Assembly: GCA_944363655.1 (NCBI GenBank)
Contig: CALVUU010000127.1
Span: 1 to 28,434, forward strand
Source of the DNA: an uncultured Bacilli bacterium
Lineage (GTDB): Bacteria > Bacillota_I > Bacilli_A > RF39 > UBA660
Direction: 5' to 3'
Length of the DNA stretch: 28,434 nucleotides
Part shown: positions 15,101 to 22,374 of the stretch, piece after piece
Numbering within the stretch: position 1 is the first letter of the stretch
Layout: each line of letters starts with the position of its first letter
Notes under the pieces: model-generated
Told to the model about the DNA's origin: nothing
Database searches by the model: none
What the model saw: the letters and a program-made list of their open reading frames with translations, nothing else
Translations under genes and position numbers: made by a program

Positions 15101-16246
15101 TAAACTATTTACATACATTTTTAAACCCTCAAACATTATATTTATACTTGCATTTATATCACGGTCATGTAACACACCACACTTTGGACATTCCCAACTT
15201 CTTATAGCTAAATTCTTTACTTCCTTATTTTGATACCCACATACTGATCATGTTTGGCTACTTGGATAAAATCTATTTATTGTAAGCAGTCTTTTATTTT
15301 GCCACTTACATTTATACTCCAAGACTCGTTTTATTTCAGCAAGAGGAATATTTGTTAGAGATTTTGCTATAGTATGAAGTTGGTACATGCCTTTGATATT
15401 TAAATCTTCCATTACGATAATATCGTTTTCTTTAACTAGTTTGTTTGTTATATCATGTATTAAATGCTTGCGAATGTTTTTAAGTTTCATATATGCTCTT
15501 TGTAATTTTAATTTTATCTTATATCTATTTTTACTTCCAGGCATACATCTAGAAAGCCCCTTTTGTAATCCTTTTATTCTTTTATTTACTTCTAATGAAC
15601 TTAGGTTATTTTTTATTTTTTCATTGAAACTAGTGATAATTATATCTTTTATTCCAAGGTCTAGCCCTATAATACTTCTTGGAACAAATTCAGGTAATAT
15701 TAGTGGTTCTTCTACTAATACACTTACATAATATCTACCAGCTTGTCTTCTTATGACTGCACTTTTTATATTACCAATAAAATTTGTCTTATTTCTATAT
15801 CCTCTAAACTTTACTTCTTTTAATTTAGGTAACGTTATTATTTTATTTTTAAAATCTACTTTTATACTTTCGTAATTTTTATCTTTATAAATATTTTTTA
15901 TATTATTTGTTTTATAACTGTTTCCTTTATCTTTATTTTTAAATTTTGGAAATTCATTTTGTTTATTAAAAAATCTTTTATAAGCATCATCTAAATTAAA
16001 TAGCGATGTTCTTAAACTACAACTATCCACTTCGCTTAGCCATGGATATTTCTTACATAAATTAGGTAATTCTTTTATTTGGTCATAACAAGACTTAGAT
16101 TTACCAGTCCCTTTATAATCATTTAATTTTTCATCTAAAAAATGATTATAAATAAATCTAGTACATCCAATAGTTTTATTAATTAACTTTCTTTGGTTAT
16201 CTGTTGGATATAATCTTAAAATATATCTTTTTAATATTGTCTGCAT
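15098..16246 (-). pseudogene. tnpB: TnpB RNA-guided nuclease, premature TGA
   Basis: The whole frame is 382 codons, but codon 333 is TGA (15250-15248). The upstream portion has the TnpB N-terminus (YILRLYPTDNQRKLINKTIG), RuvC-I D196 (IIGLDLGIKD) and RuvC-II E280 (IIVMEDLNIKGM). The TGA falls at the first Cys of the zinc finger (FYPSSQT-x-SVCG). Beyond it, [16 protein letters not shown] supplies the other zinc ligands and the RuvC-III D363. Termination at the TGA would therefore remove the zinc finger and the last catalytic Asp. TGA is a stop elsewhere in the window (tkt), so this is a nonsense mutation. The ATG at 16246 follows a G-rich ribosome site. Normally TnpB cuts TAM-flanked DNA guided by omega RNA, keeping the element at its donor site. 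Confidence 0.85.
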
Positions 16247-16252
16247 AATTTT

Positions 16253-16261
16253 CCCCCCCCC
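16253..16261 (-). repeat. G9 tract in the tnpB leader
   Basis: Nine consecutive Cs on the + strand (nine Gs in the tnpB mRNA), 6 bases upstream of the tnpB ATG. It doubles as the Shine-Dalgarno sequence. Such a tract is unusual in this AT-rich sequence and prone to slippage. Confidence 0.8.
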
Positions 16262-16274
16262 AAATGATAAATCA

Positions 16275-16303
16275 ATTATACCAAACAAATGTATGTGTGT
16301 CAA
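16275..16303 (-). promoter_or_regulatory. Perfect consensus promoter of tnpB
   Basis: Minus-strand TTGACA (16303-16298), exactly 17 bases, TATAAT (16280-16275). It lies inside the IS left end and drives tnpB. Confidence 0.8.
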
Positions 16304-16856
16304 TTATTTTTTATTGATCAATGCAATTTCCTATATCATAAAAAAGCATCTCATGCTGAAGGAAATGCTTGGATATACCTATTGAATTGTTTAGCAGAAA
16401 GTAAGGCTATTATCAAATATAAAGAAGGTAAAAAATTAATTGGTTTCTGTGGCTACTCTAAAAATAATTCTCATAAACATTTAATAAAAAAGAGTTTCTA
16501 AATTTATTAAAAAAAGATTATATAAAAGCCCTAAAATAAAAAATCTAGAAGTATTAAAACAATATGAAATTAACTATAACTTATACCCCATCCAATTTAC
16601 AAAATTATTTTGATGGGGAAGTTTATATATTAATAGTAGATAAAAATTATCGAGGGAAAAATATTGGAAAAAAATTATTAACTGATACATTTGAACTTGC
16701 TAAAAAAGATAATATGAATAATTTACAAATATTAACTGATGAATCATGCAATTATAAAGTTTATGAAAAATTGGGGTGTAAAAGAAACTAAAATAAAAAA
16801 TAAAAATACTAATCAAATTATTGAAAGAGCATTTATTTATGAAAAGAAATTATAAA

Positions 16857-17283
16857 ATAGAAAGCCTTAAGCTCTCTATTGTCCTCTATCATATTTTTTA
16901 ATTTATTGATTTGTCTTTCTAGTAATACACATAGCCTATATATCCTTTTATCACTCATTCCTGTTATATGTTGGTACTCATGAAGTAAAAGATTGAACTT
17001 TTCTAGTATGTCTTAAATATTTTAGTTCTTGTTTTTTCAAATGAATGAGTATGAGTGTGTCCAATTACATCTTTAAAAACACCATTAATAAGTTCTTTAT
17101 ACCGACAAATAAAGGGATAATAAAAGCCAGTTTGAGCAACATTTTCTAAAGCTTCAACCAAATTAGTATTTACTTCCATTTGATTAGGATTTTCATCAAA
17201 ATTATAAATTATTCTGCGACTTCCAAGATTTACATATTATTTTCTTTAAACTTATCATATCTACTATAAAAATCTGTTTTCAT
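16857..17283 (-). pseudogene. Frameshifted remnant of an unknown gene
   Basis: A reading frame starts at ATG 17283 (MKTDFYSRYDKFKENN), shifts, continues as NLGSRRIIYNFDENPNQMEV through GFYYPFICRYKELINGVF and GHTHTHSFEKTRTKIFKTY, then shifts again into NLLLHEYQHITGMSDKRIYR and RLCVLLERQINKLKNM. The pieces are in order on one strand with at least two frameshifts, so it is a decayed gene rather than chance frames. I do not recognise the family. The stretch between the GNAT pseudogene and clpC contains nothing else that I can see. Confidence 0.45.
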
Positions 17284-17316
17284 ATGAAAATTATAACACA
17301 TAAATTAAAAAATATA

Positions 17317-19413
17317 TTAAATTTTTGTTTTCATTAAATAATTTTCTAATCCTCTAAAACCATTTTTCTTGTAATCAAAATCTTTAATAATATTTTTATT
17401 CTTTATATTATTTTTTTCTAAAAACTCTACAAGCATATCTTCTGTTATATCTTTAAATTCAACTATATCTGTAAATCTAGCTATAAATTCTTTACTAAAA
17501 TCATTTGTATATATATTATTACTTTCCATAAACCCTATTTTTTTAGTTCCTTTAACATTACTTGTCATAAATATAATTGTATTTTTAAAATCTATTTTTT
17601 CTCCCTTAGCATTAGTTACAAAACCTTCATCTAATATTTGTAAAAATAAATTAATAACACTTGGTGATGCTTTTTCTAACTCATCAACCAATATACAAGT
17701 ATATGGTTCCATTTTAATAACATCAAATATCGCTCCATCATCATATCCTATATATCCCGCACTAGATCCTACTAAACGATTAATTGTAATATCTTGATTA
17801 TATTCACTCATATCAAGTCTTAGTAAATTAATATTTAAAAATTTACTAATTAATTTAACTGTTTCTGTTTTACCAACTCCCGTTGAGCCAGTAAGTAATA
17901 AAGATAAAGGTTTAGTATCCTCAAAAGTTATCATATTCTTAATAATTTTTTTTATTGCCTCATCTTGCCCAATTAAATTATTTAATAAATAATTTTCTAA
18001 TTCTTTATACTTACTTTTTTTATCAACAATAGGAATATTACATTTTCTACTAATTAAATTTAATATATCTTGTTTGGTTATTTTAATTATTTCTTTTTTC
18101 TTCTTATTTAAAAACTTATTTATTTTTACTTCTTCATTATGATACTCTAATGCTTTAACAAAATCATTTTCTTTTACCATTTCTTCTTTTAATTTTATAA
18201 TTTCTTCTAATTTATTTTTATAATATTCTATTATATTATTACTTTTATTTGCTACTTCTTTCATAGCACAAACTGAATCAAGAATATCAATAGATTTATC
18301 AGGATTACGTCGATCAATTATATATCTATTTGTAAGATTTACAATATCAGTTATATTTTTAGAAGTTATTTTAATGTTATAATGTCTTTCAAAACTAGGT
18401 TTTATTTTATTTAATATTTCTTCAGTTTCTATTATACTTGGTTCACATATTTTTATAAGTTCAAACCTTCTATTTAAAGCCTTATCTTTTAAAATAAATT
18501 TATTATATTCATGTATAGTTGTTGCTCCAATTATTTTTACTTTACCTCTAGCTAAATAAGGCTTTAATATATCGCTTGCATTAATAGCTCCCTCTGCTCC
18601 TCCAGCATTAACCATTGTATGAATTTCATCAATAAATAATATAATATTAGGATTATTTTCTAATTCTCTAATAACTTTAGTTAATTTTTCTTCAAATTCT
18701 CCTCGATATTTCGTCCCCGCGACTAAAGAACCCATTTCTAACATAATTATTCTTTTATTTTGTAAAGCCTTTGGTGCTTGTTTTAAATTAATTCTTCTTA
18801 CTAACTCTTCCACAATAGCTGTTTTACCTACTCCAGCATCTCCTACTAGAAGGGGATTATTTTTATTTTTTCTAATTAATGTTTCAATTATTAAATTAAT
18901 TTCTTTATCTCTTCCCACTAAAATATCATCATTATTTATTATTTCTCTTAAATCCTTACCTATATTAAGTATTTCTAATTTTTGATTTGTTTTACTATCT
19001 TTTTCATTTAATTCATCATACATACTATCTAAATTAATATTCATTCCATACAAAAGCCTTATAGCAATACCTTCCCCTTCTTCTAATAATGCTAAAAATA
19101 AATGTTTAGCATTTAATTCTTCATTGCGTTCTTTAGCATCTTCCATTGCTAAATTAATAACTCTTTTTAAAAGAGGTGTATATAAAACATAAGAACTAGA
19201 TTTACTAGAAGATCCTACTACTAACATAAGTTCTTTTTTAAAGTTATCATAAGTTAAATTGTATTTACTAGCTATTTTTATAATATCTTTGGAATTTTTA
19301 AGTAAACTAAGTAATAAATGTTCACTACCAACATAAGGATGATGTAACGCCTTCATTTCTTCTTCTGCCCATTTAAAAATCTTACTAATAGTAAAACTAT
19401 ATTTATCAAACAT
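17317..19413 (-). CDS. clpC: ClpC-type AAA+ unfoldase, short C-terminus
   Basis: A 698-aa HSP100 ATPase, shorter than the usual ClpC of about 810 aa. Clp-N repeats cover about 1-140. The first AAA+ module has Walker A GDAGVGKT (191-198), Walker B FIDE (260-263) and arginine fingers R315/R316. A ClpC-type middle coiled coil with a UVR-like pattern lies at 400-445. The second module has Walker A GSTGVGKT (509-516), VDELEKA (576-582) and the pore segment GYIGYDDGA. IGF at 626-628 occupies the ClpP-docking loop position, so it probably feeds ClpP. The C-terminal small domain is compressed to about 50 residues. GGAGGG precedes the ATG. No ctsR or mcsAB is nearby, unlike the common clpC operon, and the flanks are pseudogenes. 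Confidence 0.85.
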   Translation of the reverse strand: MFDKYSFTISKIFKWAEEEMKALHHPYVGSEHLLLSLLKNSKDIIKIASKYNLTYDNFKKELMLVVGSSSKSSSYVLYTPLLKRVINLAMEDAKERNEELNAKHLFLALLEEGEGIAIRLLYGMNINLDSMYDELNEKDSKTNQKLEILNIGKDLREIINNDDILVGRDKEINLIIETLIRKNKNNPLLVGDAGVGKTAIVEELVRRINLKQAPKALQNKRIIMLEMGSLVAGTKYRGEFEEKLTKVIRELENNPNIILFIDEIHTMVNAGGAEGAINASDILKPYLARGKVKIIGATTIHEYNKFILKDKALNRRFELIKICEPSIIETEEILNKIKPSFERHYNIKITSKNITDIVNLTNRYIIDRRNPDKSIDILDSVCAMKEVANKSNNIIEYYKNKLEEIIKLKEEMVKENDFVKALEYHNEEVKINKFLNKKKKEIIKITKQDILNLISRKCNIPIVDKKSKYKELENYLLNNLIGQDEAIKKIIKNMITFEDTKPLSLLLTGSTGVGKTETVKLISKFLNINLLRLDMSEYNQDITINRLVGSSAGYIGYDDGAIFDVIKMEPYTCILVDELEKASPSVINLFLQILDEGFVTNAKGEKIDFKNTIIFMTSNVKGTKKIGFMESNNIYTNDFSKEFIARFTDIVEFKDITEDMLVEFLEKNNIKNKNIIKDFDYKKNGFRGLENYLMKTKI

Positions 19414-19571
19414 AAGAATCCCTCCATATTAATTCTATGTTAATAATGTTTATCTATTTAAAAATTTATTCAAATACTTTTATTAACTCAAAAATTATTA
19501 TAATTTTTTTTAATAAATAACAACTTTTCCCTTAGTTCGACAAGATTTTTAAAATGATTGTGTTAATATAG

Positions 19572-19588
19572 CCTCCCAAGAAGGGAGG
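19572..19588 (+). promoter_or_regulatory. Hairpin sequestering the Rpn ribosome binding site
   Basis: CCTCCC (19572-19577), 5-base loop, GGGAGG (19583-19588): a perfect 6-bp GC-rich stem, 7 bases before the ATG of the Rpn-family gene. GGGAGG is its Shine-Dalgarno, so translation would be blocked unless the stem opens. Confidence 0.6.
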
Positions 19589-19595
19589 TGAGGTT

Positions 19596-20486
19596 ATGCC
19601 TACAAGTATTGCAACAGATAAAAAATTTTATATAGGTTCAGATAATCGAGTTTTTAAAACCTTGGTTAATAGTGGTGAAAATGGTAAAATCATTCTTGAA
19701 GCAGTACTTAGAACTGTTTTTGGGGAAGTTGTAGAAGTAATTGAATTTTTATCAGTATAATTACCACTAGAAAAAAGAGTTGATCGTATTAAAGTATTAG
19801 ATTGTTTAGTTAAAGTTAATGGTAAATACATTAATGTTGAGATTAATCTAAATGATTATGATGAAGCTAAGGCTGTAAGAAATTTTGCATATTTATGTAG
19901 TTTTTATAGTCAAAATACTAGAAAAGGTTCAACATATGATACCGAAAATTTATATGTCCAAATAAATATAAATTTTGAAACAAAATTTAATCGAAGTAAT
20001 AAGATTATAACAAAAGCATATATGCAAGATGAAGATGGTGTAATTATTAAGAATTTCTCGGTTTGGAATGTATTTGTAGAAAATATCAAGAAGAAATGTT
20101 ATAATAATCCCAAGGAAAGGGATAAATACAAATATATACTAATGTTAGATGAAGATAGAGAAAGTCTAAATAATTTCTATCCGAGTGATAATGTAGTAAG
20201 TATTTATAAAGGTGAAATAATGCGACTTAATAGTGATGCAGATTTTGTATGGGATTTAACTAAGAAAGAAGATGACGAGAAGTTATTTAATACAAGATTA
20301 GTTTTAGCAGAGAAGAAAGGTCTTGAAAGTGGTCTTAAACGTGGCATCGAACAAAATAAGTTAGATGTTATCAAGAACATGTTAAAACCAAACATGTCTA
20401 TTACAGATATTGCTAAAGTTGTTGAATTAAGTGAAGAAGAAGTAGAAGAATTAATTATTACAAACAAATTAAAAAGTGGCAAATAG
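19596..20486 (+). pseudogene. Rpn family / PDDEXK_2 nuclease gene with one in-frame stop
   Basis: A 297-codon frame interrupted only by TAA at 19758-19760. The protein matches the Rpn-type recombination-promoting nuclease / PD-(D/E)XK transposase-like family (PF12784). The start is SIATDKKFYIGSDNRVFKTL, the core DRIKVLDCLVKVNGKYINVE with IN giving the D...ExN-type active-site strand, and the rest YLQ-like AYLCSFYSQNTRKG and YKYILMLDEDRE. A C-terminal helical tail has an HTH-like end (SITDIAKVVELSEEEVEELI). The broken site reads EFLSV-stop-LPLEKRVD; a GAA-to-TAA change restores the expected Glu. The rest is undamaged, so inactivation seems recent. An alternative is internal re-initiation at a shorter product. 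Confidence 0.8.
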
Positions 20487-20504
20487 CCACTTTTTAATTT
20501 GTTT
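20462..20504. terminator. Bidirectional terminator between converging genes
   Basis: A perfect 19-bp stem (20462-20480 with 20486-20504) and a 5-base loop. It contains the Rpn stop on one strand and lies against the transporter stop on the other; the A/T-rich arms provide T-runs both ways. Confidence 0.85.
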
Positions 20505-22296
20505 AAACATATGCTAATACTGTGAATAATACTAACAATATAATAATCATTCCAACAACAAATAACCAAATATATTTTAACCAAGTTTTATAATCTAGTT
20601 TCATTATAGCTAAACCTAGCGCTAACACGAAACTTGTTGGCATAAATAATTGAATAATTCCGTACATTGAAATATATATTGTATGAAGTAAATCCAAATT
20701 ATCAGCAAATACATTTCCAATAAATGGTGCAACTAAATAACTTGTAAATCCTAAATCATTATGGAACACTGATGAAATAAATGCCAATAATGATGTAATA
20801 TAAGGATTAAAGCCCTCAACTAGATTGAACATCCAATTAGAAATGTATGCCATAAATGGTGTATTATAACATAAACCAAATACCAAATATACTAAAACAA
20901 CATAACAAATTGGTTTAAGCATTTTCTTAACACCAGTATAAAAAGCATCAATAAATTCATTAAATTTCATACGGTATAAGTATGCAATTAAGAAAGCCGC
21001 TAAAAGGACAACAGCACATATAGCAAATACATAAGTATATGCCCCAAATGCTTCAGCATTAGTTCCTAATAGATAACTCATAATAAAGAAATCTTCAACT
21101 GGTGCCAATGTCGTTAACCATTCATGGAATTCATTAAATATATTTATACCAAAATTATCGCTCCAATTAATATAACATAATATTGCTACTACTGCTAAAA
21201 CAAATAAAACAACAGCAACAGGAATAGCACTTGCTTTTTTCTTAGATACTTCTACTTTAAATGGATTATCTTCAACCAAAGCATCTTCTTTAGTATTCTT
21301 ATCTTTAAGTACTTTTTTCAAACGCATACAAATAAAGAAATTATATAATACTAAAGCAACTGCAGCGATAATAAAACGATAATTAAGTCCTGTTGTTGCT
21401 AAATCTAAACCAGTATAATAGTTAATATAATAGTTAAACATAGTTAAACCTTCGGTTCCGTATGTTGCCCCTAAAATACCTACTAAAACTGATCCAAATG
21501 TTATCGCAAAAGTTGTTAATTTATCGATATTCATATTAAGTAATATTGCTATAAATAATGGAATAAATAACATAACAATTAAAGTTTGGCTAAACAATGA
21601 AGTTAATACAAATATTAATACAGACATTATCGTTGAAACTAAAATTGGATGTTTTACAAACTTTTTAGCAAGACTATTTACCATTTTTTGGTAACCACTT
21701 ATTTTGGATAATACTCCATAAAAACCAGCAATAATAACTAAATATATTACTTTATCAACACAATAGTATAAAGCATTATAAATAGCAACGCTTATATCCA
21801 TGATACCAATACGTCTCATTCCATATTCATAAAAATCAGAACTATTGAAATAACCGTATGGTATTAGCCAAGTCAATATCACAATCGCCGCACAAATGAC
21901 AAATAATGATTTTATAAAACGATGTTCTTTAGCACTTAATGCTAGACTCATACCCCCAACAATAAATGAAGTCATAGCCACTAATTTAACTATTACATCA
22001 GCATTTAATAAATCGGCATTAGCCTCATCAATAAATGCCGATATTGCAATTAAAATGAAACTAATAACTAAAAGAATTGACCCAACTAAACCTACCTTGG
22101 TTGTTTTTTCTTTAATGTTTTCAAAGAAAACAGCAAATGTACCAATGATAAACATTATTATCCCCGTTAAGCGTAAAACCACTTCAGCACTTTCACTTGT
22201 AACTGGCATAGCTATTACTACTAGAATAATACCAATAATATCCAAAATAGAACCAATACATTTTAGTACTCCATATTTTTCAAATACTTTTCTCAT
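20503..22296 (-). CDS. YfcC/DcuC-superfamily transporter with N-terminal extension
   Basis: A 597-aa polytopic protein. From about residue 130 it resembles YfcC-type carriers (PF03606): a first helix with LTWLIPYGYF, the conserved middle LVGILGATYGTEGLTMFNYY and the end HNDLGFTSYLVAPFIGNVFA, IQLFMPTSFVLALGLAIMKL and DYKTWLKYIWLF. Ahead of this core is an extra module of about 115 residues with four helices (near 10-33, 38-56, 66-88 and 100-119), not present in the neighbouring paralogue. Substrate unknown; the ADI context suggests an amino acid or related anion. GGAGG precedes the ATG at 22296. A terminator and a promoter-like -10 separate it from the arc genes, so it may be expressed apart from them. 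Confidence 0.75.
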   Translation of the reverse strand: MRKVFEKYGVLKCIGSILDIIGIILVVIAMPVTSESAEVVLRLTGIIMFIIGTFAVFFENIKEKTTKVGLVGSILLVISFILIAISAFIDEANADLLNADVIVKLVAMTSFIVGGMSLALSAKEHRFIKSLFVICAAIVILTWLIPYGYFNSSDFYEYGMRRIGIMDISVAIYNALYYCVDKVIYLVIIAGFYGVLSKISGYQKMVNSLAKKFVKHPILVSTIMSVLIFVLTSLFSQTLIVMLFIPLFIAILLNMNIDKLTTFAITFGSVLVGILGATYGTEGLTMFNYYINYYTGLDLATTGLNYRFIIAAVALVLYNFFICMRLKKVLKDKNTKEDALVEDNPFKVEVSKKKASAIPVAVVLFVLAVVAILCYINWSDNFGINIFNEFHEWLTTLAPVEDFFIMSYLLGTNAEAFGAYTYVFAICAVVLLAAFLIAYLYRMKFNEFIDAFYTGVKKMLKPICYVVLVYLVFGLCYNTPFMAYISNWMFNLVEGFNPYITSLLAFISSVFHNDLGFTSYLVAPFIGNVFADNLDLLHTIYISMYGIIQLFMPTSFVLALGLAIMKLDYKTWLKYIWLFVVGMIIILLVLFTVLAYV

Positions 22297-22314
22297 CTCT
22301 ACCTCCTTAACAAA

Positions 22315-22323
22315 ATTATAACA
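22315..22323 (-). promoter_or_regulatory. Extended -10 element before the second transporter
   Basis: Minus-strand TGTTATAAT (22323-22315), a TGn-extended -10, 18 bases above the ATG. No good -35 is seen because the upstream position is the T-run of the previous terminator. Confidence 0.4.
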
Positions 22324-22336
22324 CTCTATCCCAATA

Positions 22337-22361
22337 AAAAAAAGCAATTTTTGCTTTTTTT
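22337..22361 (-). terminator. Terminator after the arc operon transporter
   Basis: An 11-bp stem (22337-22347 with 22351-22361), loop of 3, with GCAA/TTGC at the tip and A-run/T-run arms. It can act in both directions and lies 14 bases past the stop of the YfcC-type carrier. Confidence 0.7.
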
Positions 22362-22374
22362 CACATTTTTTAGG

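Larger units (their letters stand above)
14965..16316 (-). mobile_element. IS605/IS1341-type element with tnpB only
   Basis: About 1.35 kb on the minus strand, containing a degenerate tnpB, no tnpA, and hairpin-rich ends. The left end (5' of tnpB) directly follows TTGAT on the minus strand (16321-16317), the pentamer known as TAM/target for ISDra2-like IS200/IS605 elements. The right-end limit is inferred, because cutting at about 14964/14965 rejoins the GNAT frame. No terminal inverted repeat or target duplication is expected in this family. It depends on a TnpA elsewhere for movement. Confidence 0.7.
14907..16855 (+). pseudogene. GNAT acetyltransferase pseudogene, split by an IS and frameshifted
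   Basis: The N-terminal part runs from a TTG at 14907 (NYNEMKQAILLLVDEWDL) and stops at the IS at about 14965. It resumes in frame after 16316 with QCNFLYHKKASHAEGNAW and KLIGFCGYSKNNSHKH. Removing the IS would join DEWDL to DQCNFLYH. Further frameshifts follow near 16490 and 16550-16590, before the acetyl-CoA loop VDKNYRGKNIGKKLL (R-G-x-x-x-G type) and YKVYEKLGCKR, and again near 16790 before the end RAFIYEKKL. The fold is the GNAT superfamily; the class would be aminoglycoside- or amine-type N-acetyltransferase, but the substrate cannot be told. The gene is dead by insertion plus at least three indels. Confidence 0.75.

Noticed and set aside
15248..15250. TGA in tnpB as selenocysteine or as a Trp codon (genetic code 4)
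   Set aside because: tkt ends in TGA and long genes run without in-frame TGA, so TGA is a stop here. A Sec in a TnpB zinc finger is not known to me and no clear SECIS-like stem was seen; Trp would not replace the zinc ligand either.
14965..16855. Two independent small + strand genes at 16289-16501 and 16564-16791
   Set aside because: They are successive pieces of one acetyltransferase in different frames, and the N-terminal piece lies across the IS, so they were merged into one pseudogene.
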